64,000 nucleotides of DNA, taken from NCBI GenBank assembly GCA_036783645.1, contig DAIPWT010000016.1, positions 8,020 to 72,019 of the forward strand, written 5' to 3'. Below the pieces are notes generated by a model. That model did no database searches and was not told the DNA's origin. It saw only the letters and a list, made by a program, of their open reading frames with translations. Below, one piece after another: positions 16,694-25,338 of this stretch (positions are counted from its first letter, which is position 1; the number at the start of each line of letters is the position of its first letter). Position numbers and translations under genes: made by a program. Source of the DNA: UBA4732 sp002404095 (GTDB lineage Bacteria; Planctomycetota; Planctomycetia; Gemmatales; Gemmataceae).

Positions 16694-17625
16694 GAAATAC
16701 TGGACTCACCTTGCCGGTGTTGAGTTTCGGGGCGTCGTCGCTGGGACAAGAGTTCCGCCCTGTTGACGTCAACGAGGCGCTGCGCGCCGTCCACGTCGCG
16801 CTGGACCTCGGCATGAACTTCATCGACACTTCTCCCTTTTACGGACGCGGAATGTCCGAAGTGTTGTTGGGAGTCGCCCTGCGCGGCGTACCACGCGACC
16901 GTTACTTGCTTGGGAGCAAGCTCGGCCGTTATGACGCCAACCACTTCGATTTCTCGGCCAAGCGCGTTGTGGAAAGCGTAGATGTCAGCTTACACCGCAT
17001 GGGGGTGCAGCACCTCGACATTATGCTGTGTCACGACATCGAGTTCGTGGACATGAATCAGATCGTGGAGGAGACGTTGCCCGCGTTGCGCAAAGTACAA
17101 CAGCAGGGTAAAGTCCGATTCGTCGGCGTGTCCGGCTATCCAATGAAGATCTTCAAGTACATTTTGGACCGCGCGCCTCTGGACGTGATGCTTTCGTACA
17201 ACCATTACACTTTGCAGAACACGATGTTGGCGGATTTGGTTCCGTATCTGAAGGCGAAGAGCGTGGGCGTCATGAACGCGGCGCCGTTCTCCGCGCGGCT
17301 ATTGACCAACGCGACGCTGCCGCCGTGGCACAAGGCGACGCCGGAAGTGCGGGCAGTCTGCCGCAAGGCCGCGGAACACTGCCAGTCGAAGGGAGTGGAC
17401 ATCGCCCAGCTGGCGCTGCAATTCTCGATCCGCAACTCGGACATGACCACCTGCGTCACCGGCTCGGCCGACGCCGGCCGCGTGCATCAGTGGGCGGAGT
17501 GGGCGGCGAAGCCGCTCGACGGGCAGCTCCTAGACGAGGTGCTGCAGATCCTTAAGCCGATCCACAATTGGTTCTACATCGAGGGCCGGCCTGAGAACAA
17601 CGATGCGCCGGCCGGCGGGGTGTGA
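16675..17625 (+). CDS. Aldo/keto reductase
   Basis: 316 residues from the ATG at 16675 (GGAG upstream; a longer frame from 16636 is less likely). NAD(P)H-dependent TIM-barrel oxidoreductase: MECRALGNTGLTLPVLSFG start, NFIDTSPFYGRGMSE with catalytic D and Y, LLGSKLG with the catalytic lysine, MLCHDIEFV in the place of the catalytic histidine segment, and GVSGYP. The closest characterised relatives by motif are L-galactose and aldose dehydrogenases, but the substrate cannot be read from sequence. No linked pathway genes; the small secreted gene overlaps its start. Confidence 0.88.
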   Translation: MECRALGNTGLTLPVLSFGASSLGQEFRPVDVNEALRAVHVALDLGMNFIDTSPFYGRGMSEVLLGVALRGVPRDRYLLGSKLGRYDANHFDFSAKRVVESVDVSLHRMGVQHLDIMLCHDIEFVDMNQIVEETLPALRKVQQQGKVRFVGVSGYPMKIFKYILDRAPLDVMLSYNHYTLQNTMLADLVPYLKAKSVGVMNAAPFSARLLTNATLPPWHKATPEVRAVCRKAAEHCQSKGVDIAQLALQFSIRNSDMTTCVTGSADAGRVHQWAEWAAKPLDGQLLDEVLQILKPIHNWFYIEGRPENNDAPAGGV

Positions 17626-17722
17626 AGCACAGAACAAAAAGGACCGCTTTTCCCTTGCGTTGGTCGCTTCTCACCTTTACCGTGTAGATGCTCCACTTCT
17701 TTCATTCATGGGAGGAATCACT

Positions 17723-18649
17723 ATGCGATGGGTCGCTGTATGGGCCGTAATGATGCTGGCTGGCTTGCCGGCGCTTTGGGCCAGGGACGACGTGAAAGCT
17801 GAACCCAAGGAACCAGAGAAGTCCAAGGTTGCTGAGGACGTGAATGGTCTCATCACGGCGCATCAAAAAGCCGTGAGTGACTACGACCAAAACATCCAAG
17901 AGAAGTTGAAGAACGCCAAGACCGACGTAGAGCGGTCCAAGATCTACCAAAGCCGAGCGTATCCGAAGCCCGATGAAACGATGGACAAGCTCTGGGATCT
18001 GTTGGAGAAGAATCCGAACGAGAAAGAAGCGTCCCGCACGGCTTTGCAATGGCTTCTAAACAATTACGGCTATGACGACAAGGGCCAAAAAGGCCGGGTC
18101 AGAGTCTTGGACATGCTAATCAAACACCACGCGGACGATCCCAAAATCGGCCTCATGCTGAACCGTCTTAGCTACCTCTACTCAGACAAGGCCGAAGAAT
18201 TGTTCCGCGCCGTCATGGCAAAGAATCCCGCGAAAGACGCCAAGGGCAGCGCCTGCCTTAACCTGGGTAAGTACCTAAAGGCTGTTTCCGAAGGGGTCCA
18301 GCAGATCAAGGCAAATCCCGAAGACGGCAAACGGCTGGAATCCATGCTTGGCAAGGAAGCCGTCATGAAGCTTAAGGAGGCTGACGCAGATAAGCTGGCC
18401 AAGGAAGCGGAGGCCGTCTTTGAAGAAGCCGCTGCCAAATACGGCGACGCGGTTTTGTACAAGAACCCGAATACCATGAAGGATGCCACCGTCGCCGATC
18501 AAGTTGTTGGGGAACTGTTTGAAATCCGCAACTTAGCCATTGGCAAGGCCGCTCCGGATATCGTAGCCGACGATCTGGACGGCAAACCCTTCAAGCTGAG
18601 CGAATATCGGGGCAAGGTGGTGGTTATCGACTTCTGGGGCAATTGGTGA
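17723..18649 (+). CDS. TlpA/thioredoxin-like secreted protein, first module, ending at in-frame UGA
   Basis: 308 codons from the ATG at 17723 (GGGAGG upstream). A signal peptide (residues 1-20, WAVMMLAGLPALWA) precedes a helical region of about 230 residues and the start of a TlpA/redoxin domain (IGKAAPDIVADDLDGKPF, YRGKVVVIDFWGNW). The frame stops at UGA (18647-18649), exactly where thioredoxin proteins have the first cysteine of W-C-G-P-C; the next codons read G-P-C. The same frame continues without another stop to 20146. So this is probably not a finished protein but the first part of an 807-codon gene read through with selenocysteine, or one broken by a C-to-stop mutation. Confidence 0.75.
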   Translation: MRWVAVWAVMMLAGLPALWARDDVKAEPKEPEKSKVAEDVNGLITAHQKAVSDYDQNIQEKLKNAKTDVERSKIYQSRAYPKPDETMDKLWDLLEKNPNEKEASRTALQWLLNNYGYDDKGQKGRVRVLDMLIKHHADDPKIGLMLNRLSYLYSDKAEELFRAVMAKNPAKDAKGSACLNLGKYLKAVSEGVQQIKANPEDGKRLESMLGKEAVMKLKEADADKLAKEAEAVFEEAAAKYGDAVLYKNPNTMKDATVADQVVGELFEIRNLAIGKAAPDIVADDLDGKPFKLSEYRGKVVVIDFWGNW

Positions 18650-18691
18650 GGCCCCTGCGTCGCTATGTACGCGCACGAGCGGTCGCTCGTG
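18647..18691 (+). promoter_or_regulatory. Candidate selenocysteine UGA with SECIS-like hairpin
   Basis: UGA at 18647-18649 in the context W-UGA-G-P-C. Downstream, CACGAGC (18674-18680), loop GGTC (18681-18684), GCTCGTG (18685-18691) form a perfect 7-bp stem. Bacterial SECIS hairpins sit within about 16-37 nt after UGA and carry G or GU in the apical loop; this one fits. A caveat is that the second module (near 19845) has nearly the same hairpin by shared coding sequence. Confidence 0.5.
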
Positions 18692-20146
18692 AAAAGACTC
18701 GAAGACAAACCTTTCGCTCTTCTCGGCATCAACAGCGATAGCGATAAGGATGCGCTAAAAAAGGTTATGGAAAAGGAACACATTACGTGGCGCTCGTTTT
18801 GGAACGGCCCCGAAGGCACAGGCGGCCCGATCTCCACGAAATGGAACGTCCACGGTTGGCCGACGACATACGTGGTCGATGCCAAGGGAATGATCCGGTT
18901 CAAGGACGTTCGCGGCGAAGCCATGGACAAGGCCGTCGATCAGCTCCTCAAGGAGATGGGGATAGGCGGCAAGAAAGATGAAGCCAAGGAACCTGAGAAG
19001 TCCAAGGTCGCTGAGGACGTGAATGCGCTCATCACGGCGAATCAAAAAGCCATGAGGGACTTCATCAAAAACAACGAAGAAAAGTTGAAGAATGCCAAGA
19101 CCGACGAAGAGCGGCTCAAGATCAATGGAGCCTATCCGAAGCCCGATGAAACGAGAGCCAAGCTCTGGGATCTGTTGGAGAAGAATCCGAACGACAAAGA
19201 AGCGAGCTTCACGGCTTTGCAATGGCTTCTATCCACTTACTTCGGCAGTAACGACGAGAGCCAAAAAGGACGGGCCAGGGTCCTGGACCTGCTAATCAAA
19301 GATCACGCGGACGATCCCAAAATCAGCCCCATTCTGAGCAATCTTAGCTTTTATGTGTACTACTCGCTCAAAGCGGAACAATTGCTCCGCGCCGTCCTGG
19401 CAAAGAACCCGGCGAAAGACGCCAAGGGAATTGCCTGCCTCAGCCTGGGCAAGTTCCTAAAGAAAGATGCTGAGGGGGTCAGAAAGCTCAAGGAGAGTCC
19501 CGGAGAAGGCAAACGCATGGAACAGTTTCTTGGCAAGGAAGACGCCATGAAACTTAAGGACGCCGATGCTGATAAACTTGCCAAGGAAGCGGAGACCGTC
19601 CTGGAAGAGGCCGCTGCCAAATACGGCGACGTGCGTTTGTACCTGCCTACGAGTAGCACGATCGCCGATCAAGCCGCTAGCGAATTGTTTGAACTCCGCA
19701 ACCTAGCCATCGGCAAGACCGCTCCGGATATCGTAGGCGATGATCTAGACGGCAAACCCCTCAAGCTGAGCGACTATCGCGGCAAGGTGGTCGTAATCGA
19801 CTTCTGGGGCAATTGGTCACTCCCTTCCCGCTATATGTACGCAGACGAGCGGTCGCTCGTGAAACGGCTCGAAGACAAGCCCTTCGCTCTTGTCGGCGTC
19901 AACAGCGATACCGACAAGGACGAGCTAAAAAAGACCATGGAAAAGGAACACATTACGTGGCGCTCATTTTGGAACGGCCCCGAAGGCACGAAAGGCCCGA
20001 TCTCCACGAAATGGAACGTCAACGGTTGGCCGACGACATACGTACTCGATGCCAAGGGAACGATCCAGTTCAAGGGCGTTCGCGGGGAAGCCATGGACCG
20101 GGCCGTTGACCGACTCCTTAAGGAGATGGAGAAAGACGGTAAGTAA
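18665..20146 (+). CDS. Continuation: rest of first thioredoxin domain plus second full module
   Basis: In the same frame as 17723-18649. The first ~100 residues complete the thioredoxin fold (RSLVKRLEDKPFALLGINSD, ITWRSFWNGPEG, GWPTTYVVDAKG). A linker EAKEPEKSKVAEDVN then repeats the start of module 1, and a whole second module follows, ending in another TlpA domain. There the active site reads FWGNWSLPSRY: both cysteines are replaced by serine, so module 2 is likely redox-inactive. No ribosome-binding site precedes 18665, and the fragment would start inside a fold, so independent translation is unlikely. The intact 480-codon frame after the UGA argues for read-through or a very recent mutation. 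Confidence 0.75.
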   Translation: MYAHERSLVKRLEDKPFALLGINSDSDKDALKKVMEKEHITWRSFWNGPEGTGGPISTKWNVHGWPTTYVVDAKGMIRFKDVRGEAMDKAVDQLLKEMGIGGKKDEAKEPEKSKVAEDVNALITANQKAMRDFIKNNEEKLKNAKTDEERLKINGAYPKPDETRAKLWDLLEKNPNDKEASFTALQWLLSTYFGSNDESQKGRARVLDLLIKDHADDPKISPILSNLSFYVYYSLKAEQLLRAVLAKNPAKDAKGIACLSLGKFLKKDAEGVRKLKESPGEGKRMEQFLGKEDAMKLKDADADKLAKEAETVLEEAAAKYGDVRLYLPTSSTIADQAASELFELRNLAIGKTAPDIVGDDLDGKPLKLSDYRGKVVVIDFWGNWSLPSRYMYADERSLVKRLEDKPFALVGVNSDTDKDELKKTMEKEHITWRSFWNGPEGTKGPISTKWNVNGWPTTYVLDAKGTIQFKGVRGEAMDRAVDRLLKEMEKDGK

Positions 20147-20182
20147 AGCGCAGTGCGGAGGCCGCTGTTCCGGCAGAGAAAC

Positions 20183-20731
20183 CTACTCAAACACCTCCGC
20201 CCGCGACAGCGGCAGCCCCATAGCATCCTTCGGCGACAACATCGGCGCCTCGCCATCGGCCAACGGCCAGCGGACGCCGACTTCCGGGTCGTTCCAGATT
20301 AGCGTCCGTTCACACTCCGGATTGTAGAAATCCGTCACCTTGTAACAAACCTCGGCCCATTCACTGAGAACATAGAATCCATGCGCGAATCCAGGCGGCA
20401 CCCACACTTGCCGCCGGTCCTTGGCGGTCAGCGTCAGGCCGACCCATTGGCCGAACGTCGGCGACGACCGCCGCAGATCCACGGCCACGTCGAACACTTC
20501 GCCAAATAGTACGCTCACCAGCTTGCCCTGCGGACAGCGTATCTGATAGTGCAGGCCGCGCAATACGCCGCGCCGCGAGCCGGAATGGTTGTCCTGAACC
20601 ATCGGCGCCGTGACGCCGACCGGGGCGTATTTGCGCGTCTGGAACGTCTCCAGGAAAAAGCCGCGGTCGTCCGTTAGCACTCTTGGCTCAATAATCACCA
20701 CATCAGGAATCGCCGTCGGCGTGAATTGCAT
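20183..20731 (-). CDS. rfbC: dTDP-4-dehydrorhamnose 3,5-epimerase
   Basis: 182 residues, the usual length of RmlC/RfbC cupins. It epimerises C3 and C5 of dTDP-4-keto-6-deoxyglucose in dTDP-L-rhamnose synthesis. Visible signatures: EPRVLTDDRGFFLETF, VQDNHSGSRRGVLRGLHYQ with the catalytic histidine, GEVFDVAVDLRRSSPTFG, VPPGFAHGFYVLSE and YNPECERTLIWNDP. The other rml genes are not adjacent. It is convergent with the thioredoxin-like gene, and its start lies beside the palindrome at 20749-20803. Confidence 0.95.
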   Translation of the reverse strand: MQFTPTAIPDVVIIEPRVLTDDRGFFLETFQTRKYAPVGVTAPMVQDNHSGSRRGVLRGLHYQIRCPQGKLVSVLFGEVFDVAVDLRRSSPTFGQWVGLTLTAKDRRQVWVPPGFAHGFYVLSEWAEVCYKVTDFYNPECERTLIWNDPEVGVRWPLADGEAPMLSPKDAMGLPLSRAEVFE

Positions 20732-20748
20732 GAGACCGTCTCCGTTTG

Positions 20749-20803
20749 CCCCATAAGTCCCATAAGTCCCATAGGACTTATACGACTTATGGGACTTATG
20801 GGG
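20749..20803. repeat. Palindrome family 3 built from 9-bp units
   Basis: Arms 20749-20768 (CCCCATAAGTCCCATAAGTC) and 20784-20803 are exact complements. Each arm is a tandem of the 9-mer CCCATAAGT. A sister element made of CCTATAAGT/CCCATAGGA units is at 31745-31792. It lies between divergent rfbC and the NHL/YD gene, and is AT-rich compared with its surroundings. Confidence 0.92.
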
Positions 20804-20931
20804 CGAACGGACACTCTACCAGGCCGAGGCGTTTCTTGACCGCCGGCCCCTGCGGGTTTACACTCCAAGACATATTCATCGTCGCCGAACATTCGAGATC
20901 GGCCGCCGTCGCGGGCGCCGCGGAGCCAACC

Positions 20932-23900
20932 ATGTCAAAACGCTCGCTCGCAGTCGTTTTCGCCGTCTTGGCCAGTTCGGCGGCCGTGACGGCGGTGTTT
21001 TTATTCGGCTTTAGAGGATGGTTTAACTCCGCGCAGCCGCCGTCGGTCTCGACGCCGATACAACGTCAAACGCCGTCAGACGACGAGCCGGCGCCCGGCG
21101 ATCACTATTACACCCCAGCGCCCGTGAGCCTGGCGCCGGCTTCGGCTTTCCTGTTCACGGGTAAGTCGCCGCGCCAATTCGGCGCGGTCAAGGGCGCCCT
21201 ACAAAGACGGCGCGCCGCGGTGTTGCGCGGGCGCGTGTTCACGTCGGATGGGACGCCGTTGGCCGGCGTCGAAGTCGGCGTACCCGCACAGCCCGAAGTC
21301 GGCCGTACGCGCACCGAAGCCGATGGCGTTTACGACCTCGCCGTCAACGGCGGTGGCCCCGTCGTCTTCGCCTACAAGAAAGAGGGCTTTTTACCTGTTC
21401 AGCGCCAAATCATGACTCCCTGGCAGGAATACGTGTGGCTGCCCGAAGTCGTTTTGATCCCGCCCGGCGCGCCAGCCGGCGTACTCGACCTACCGCCCGA
21501 CGAGGCGGCCGCGCCGCCGCGCGGCCCGCGCATGGAAGACGCCGATGGCGTTCGCCAGGCGGTCTTTCTGGCACCGCCCGGCCTGGGTGCGACGCTGGTT
21601 TTCTCCGATGGCGACAAGCCCATGAATCGGTTGACGCTGTCAGTCGCGGAATACAGCGTCGGCGCACGGGGCGCGACCGCCCTACCGGCGCTGCCGCCGC
21701 CCGGCGCTGGTTACGCCTACGCGGTCGAGGTCGCCGCCGACGAGATCCAGGAACCCGGCGCGCAGGAGATACGATTTAATAAACCACTGATCCAGTATGT
21801 CGATAATTTCCTCAAGTTCCCAGTCGGGGCCGGACTGCCGAGCGCGCGCTACGACGCCGAACGATCCGTGTGGCTTCCCGGACCGGCCGGGCGCGTGGTC
21901 AAGGTAGTCGGCGTGAAGGACGGCCTGGCCGAGCTGGACCTGGAAGGCAAGGGAGAATCGGCCGACGCGGCCGCGCTTACAGCCCTCGGCGTCGGCGAGT
22001 CGGAACGTCGGCGCCTGGCCGCGCTCTATGCGAAGGATGTTACTCTTTGGCGGCTGCCTTTGACCGGACTCGGCGCCTGGGCTGTCTTTCCGGCCCTACG
22101 ACCACCGACCGGCGCCGTCGCGCCGACGTGGCCGGTTGCCTCCGTTCCGGGCCACGACCCCGCCATGCCGCATCCAAAGCCGGCAGCGCAAGCGTTTCCT
22201 GTGGCCGGTACGCATTTCCAACTGTGCTCCCAGAGCGACCGGACGCTTGGCTGCGAAACGCCTTACGTTGTGGAAGTCGCTTTGAGCGGTCAGGAAGTTC
22301 CGAAAGGCTTGAAGAGCATCGACCTGGAAATCCTCGTCGCGGGCCAGCGCCATGTTAAGACTTTCCCGCCTCAACCTCTCCAAAAAAGCGTATTCGTCTG
22401 GGACGGCCTCGACGGCTACCTCCGGCCCGTTCAAGGGCGACGGCCCGCCGTTGTACGCGTCGGTTATGTTTACGCCGCCGCGGCGCCAGCTCGTCAAGAA
22501 TGCGTTTTATGGCGTGAACAACGCATGATGCTCGGAGATTGGGACGCGCGTTGTCAAGGACTCGGCGGCTGGACCTTGAACATTCACCATTCCTATGACC
22601 CAATCGGCCGCAGCGTGCATTTCGGCGGCGGGACGCGACGCGAGGGGCTGAACTTGCCCCCCGTCGTTACGACTGTCGCCGGCGGTACGGGTTCGCTGAT
22701 CTACAACTACGACGATCAACCTGCGATAGCGGCGAACCTATCGCAGCCTCGTGGGCTTGCGGTCGGGCCGGACGGCGCACTGTTCATCGCCGACGGGGAC
22801 CAGAACCGTGTTCGCCGCGTGGGGCCGGACGGACTGATTTCGACCGTGGCGGGCACTGGGCACAGGGGCTACGACGGCGACAATCGCCAGGCCGTCGATG
22901 CGCAGCTGAACGCGCCGACCGGGCTGGCGTTCGGGCCGGATGGCAGCCTCTATATTGCCGACGACGGCAACGACCGGGTGCGTCGTGTTCGACCCGACGG
23001 CGCCGTGATGGCATTTGCCGGGCAGGGCGGCAAGCTCGACTACAGCGGCGACGGTGAAAAGGCGGCATCGGCCCAACTGAGCCTGCTTCGCGGCCTTGCC
23101 GTCGGGCCGGGCGGCGACGTATTCATCGCTCAGAACGGATTTAATCAGTGTGTGCGTCGCGTCGGACCCGACGGCATTTTAACCAAATTCATGGGCGGAA
23201 TTTCCGGCAAGACCGCGCTGCGCACCGCATGCGCCGTCGCGGCGGCGCCGGACGGCGCCGTTTACGTAGCCGATGGCGACGGCTGCCGCGTCTGGTGCGT
23301 GGGAGTGGACAGCGCGGCGATGGTCGTGGCGGGGACGGGCAAACCCGGGTTCAGCGGCGACGAAGGGCCGGCGGTCCAGGCGGAGTTGAACGCGCCGTCG
23401 GGTCTGGCGCTGGGGCCGAACGGCGGCCTGTACATCGCCGACGCCGGCAATCAACGCATCCGCCGGGTAGGTTTCGACGGCATTATCACCACTGTAGCCG
23501 GCAAGGGCCAGACGGCCGGCCGCGAGACGGGCGACGGCGGTTCCGCGTCTCAGGGTAGCTTTCGGCTCTCCGAACGCCCCGAACTTGGCATGGGTCGGCT
23601 GTGCGGTCTCGCGGTCGGCCCGGAGGGCGAGGTGTACGTCGCGGACGTGGGACACAGCAGCGTCCGCCGCGTGGCGCCGCCTTTCAGCGGCATTTCCGAC
23701 AGTGAAATTCTTATACCCTCGGAGGATGGGGCCGAACTATATGTCTTCGACGGCGTAGGACGCCATCTGCAAACGCTCGACGGCGCAACGGGGGCGGTCC
23801 TCTATCGCTTCGTGTACGACGCGGCTGGTCGGCTAACGGAAGTCCACGAGGCGACCGACGCCGTGACGCGAATCGAGCGCGACAAGGCGGGTCGGCCGCA

Positions 23901-24099
23901 TACGTTGATCGGGCCGGACGGCAAGCGCACGACGCTGGAGACGGGGAAGGACGGACGCCTGAGCCGAGTCGCCTTCCCGGCCGGCGAGGCGGTGGAGATG
24001 GAGTACGACGCGGGCGGACTGCTAACTTCGTTCAAAGACGCGCAGGGCCATGTTGCGCAATTCCGATATGATGATGCGGGGAATCTGTTGAAGGAGTGA
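20932..24099 (+). CDS. Membrane-anchored NHL-repeat/YD-repeat protein with teneurin-like architecture
   Basis: 1055 residues from the ATG at 20932; the frame upstream is palindrome-derived. Order: N-terminal signal anchor (LAVVFAVLASSAAVTAVFLFGF); carboxypeptidase-regulatory/transthyretin-like beta-sandwich near 85-170 (VLRGRVFTSDGTPLAGVEVGV, TEADGVYDLAVNGG); a mixed region of about 400 residues; about six NHL propeller blades (LSQPRGLAVGPDGALFIAD, LNAPTGLAFGPDGSLYIAD and similar) near 590-910; then four to five YD/RHS repeats (YDAAGRLTEV, YDAGGLLTSF, YDDAGNLLKE), where it stops. TTR-NHL-YD is the order of the teneurin extracellular region. The YD shell is short and no toxin tail follows. Function unknown; surface-exposed by topology. 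Confidence 0.8.
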   Translation: MSKRSLAVVFAVLASSAAVTAVFLFGFRGWFNSAQPPSVSTPIQRQTPSDDEPAPGDHYYTPAPVSLAPASAFLFTGKSPRQFGAVKGALQRRRAAVLRGRVFTSDGTPLAGVEVGVPAQPEVGRTRTEADGVYDLAVNGGGPVVFAYKKEGFLPVQRQIMTPWQEYVWLPEVVLIPPGAPAGVLDLPPDEAAAPPRGPRMEDADGVRQAVFLAPPGLGATLVFSDGDKPMNRLTLSVAEYSVGARGATALPALPPPGAGYAYAVEVAADEIQEPGAQEIRFNKPLIQYVDNFLKFPVGAGLPSARYDAERSVWLPGPAGRVVKVVGVKDGLAELDLEGKGESADAAALTALGVGESERRRLAALYAKDVTLWRLPLTGLGAWAVFPALRPPTGAVAPTWPVASVPGHDPAMPHPKPAAQAFPVAGTHFQLCSQSDRTLGCETPYVVEVALSGQEVPKGLKSIDLEILVAGQRHVKTFPPQPLQKSVFVWDGLDGYLRPVQGRRPAVVRVGYVYAAAAPARQECVLWREQRMMLGDWDARCQGLGGWTLNIHHSYDPIGRSVHFGGGTRREGLNLPPVVTTVAGGTGSLIYNYDDQPAIAANLSQPRGLAVGPDGALFIADGDQNRVRRVGPDGLISTVAGTGHRGYDGDNRQAVDAQLNAPTGLAFGPDGSLYIADDGNDRVRRVRPDGAVMAFAGQGGKLDYSGDGEKAASAQLSLLRGLAVGPGGDVFIAQNGFNQCVRRVGPDGILTKFMGGISGKTALRTACAVAAAPDGAVYVADGDGCRVWCVGVDSAAMVVAGTGKPGFSGDEGPAVQAELNAPSGLALGPNGGLYIADAGNQRIRRVGFDGIITTVAGKGQTAGRETGDGGSASQGSFRLSERPELGMGRLCGLAVGPEGEVYVADVGHSSVRRVAPPFSGISDSEILIPSEDGAELYVFDGVGRHLQTLDGATGAVLYRFVYDAAGRLTEVHEATDAVTRIERDKAGRPHTLIGPDGKRTTLETGKDGRLSRVAFPAGEAVEMEYDAGGLLTSFKDAQGHVAQFRYDDAGNLLKE

Positions 24100-24110
24100 G
24101 CGAGCGGACC

Positions 24111-24138
24111 TTGAGCGGTGCGGCGGTCAAGGTACAAT
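24111..24138 (+). promoter_or_regulatory. Probable promoter of the DUF4058 gene
   Basis: TTGAGC (24111-24116), 16-bp spacer, TACAAT (24133-24138), about 50 bp before the ATG at 24189. A fair sigma70 match; unproven. Confidence 0.5.
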
Positions 24139-24188
24139 AGATTCATTCGTAACGCTCCGGCCGCGTAGATCGCTTATGAGGTGGAGTC

Positions 24189-24986
24189 ATGCCTTCTCCC
24201 TTTCCCGGAATGGACCCGTACCTGGAAGAACCTGGGCTTTGGCCCGACGTGCATCATGAACTCATTTCCGAAATCCGAGCTCTCCTAACCAGCCAACTCC
24301 GGCCGAAATACTATGTGCGCATTGAGGAGCGCGTCTACATCTCCGATGAGACCGACCCGGGTCGAAAAGTCATCATTCCCGATGTGCGCATCGCGGATCG
24401 GCCCGAATGGGGGGGAGGCCGTTTTCCATTGGTGGAGGGCGGTGCGCTAGCCGTCGCTGAGTCAATCGAAGTCACCTCCCTGTTCGATGACGAAATCCAC
24501 GAGGCCCGATTGGAAGTTATCGACCGGGAACAGCGGCAGGTCGTGACGGTGATCGAAATAATCAGCCCCACCAACAAGGTGGCTGGGTCGCGCGGTCAGG
24601 CCAGCTACCTCCAAAAACGCCAAGAAGTGATGGACTCACCGAGCCACATGGTCGAAATCGATCTCCTGCGGGCCGGCGACCCGCTGAACTTCCGCGAACT
24701 GCTGCCGGCACACGATTATCTTGTCCATGTCTCAATCCGTCAGGGTCGTCCGCGAGCGCGGGCTTGGCCAATCCTTCTGCAACAACGACTGCCTGTCGTG
24801 GCAATTCCCTTGCGCCCCGAAGACAAGGATGCGCCCCTGGACATGCAACAGGTTCTCTCCGCCGTCTACGATCGCGCGGGGTACGAAATGAGCATTAACT
24901 ACCAGAACGAGCCAAATCCACCGCTTCACGGCGAGAACGCGGAGTGGGCGGCGAACCTTTTGCGGGAAAAGGGATTGCGCTCGTAA
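24189..24986 (+). CDS. DUF4058 family protein
   Basis: 265 residues. The start MPSPFPGMDPYLE is the hallmark of DUF4058, a family abundant in planctomycetes and cyanobacteria with no known activity. Also typical are WPDVHHELI, VVTVIEIISPTNKVAGS, EVMDSPSHMVEIDLLRAG and RGRPRARAWPI-type blocks with conserved acidic and basic residues, suggestive of a nuclease-like alpha/beta fold. AGGTGG lies 8 bp before the ATG. It is followed after 41 bp by a small hypothetical gene on the same strand, probably co-transcribed. Confidence 0.9.
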   Translation: MPSPFPGMDPYLEEPGLWPDVHHELISEIRALLTSQLRPKYYVRIEERVYISDETDPGRKVIIPDVRIADRPEWGGGRFPLVEGGALAVAESIEVTSLFDDEIHEARLEVIDREQRQVVTVIEIISPTNKVAGSRGQASYLQKRQEVMDSPSHMVEIDLLRAGDPLNFRELLPAHDYLVHVSIRQGRPRARAWPILLQQRLPVVAIPLRPEDKDAPLDMQQVLSAVYDRAGYEMSINYQNEPNPPLHGENAEWAANLLREKGLRS

Positions 24987-25027
24987 ACTATACATTCTTG
25001 ACCGGATCAACCTTGGAGAAGCTACCA

Positions 25028-25285
25028 ATGGCCCCCGAAGAACTAGCGGCAGCCTTGCATCGCCGTCCATTCATCCCTTTCCGTCTGACTCTGACCGAAG
25101 GAAGCACCTACGAAGTGCGCCATCCCGAAGTCTACGTGGCCGGCCGCCGCTCCGCTTTCATCGGGCTTGCGCCAAGCGGCCCGGACCTGTTGTTTGAGCG
25201 ATCCGTGATGGTCGATTTGATCCACATCGTCAAGTTGGAACCGCTGGAGACCGCACCTTCCTCAAACGCCAACGGGGCCAACTGA
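25028..25285 (+). CDS. Small hypothetical protein downstream of DUF4058
   Basis: 85 residues from the ATG at 25028, with GGAG about 11 nt upstream; the frame is open from 24944, inside the preceding gene. The pattern RRPFIPFRLTLTEGSTYEVRHPEVYVAGRRSA is a small all-beta domain frequent in planctomycete genomes, with no known role. Probably transcribed with the DUF4058 gene. Confidence 0.72.
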   Translation: MAPEELAAALHRRPFIPFRLTLTEGSTYEVRHPEVYVAGRRSAFIGLAPSGPDLLFERSVMVDLIHIVKLEPLETAPSSNANGAN

Positions 25286-25338
25286 GGACGTTTCCATTAG
25301 CATTTCCTTAGACTGGTTGCTATGTGGCGAATCCTTTA

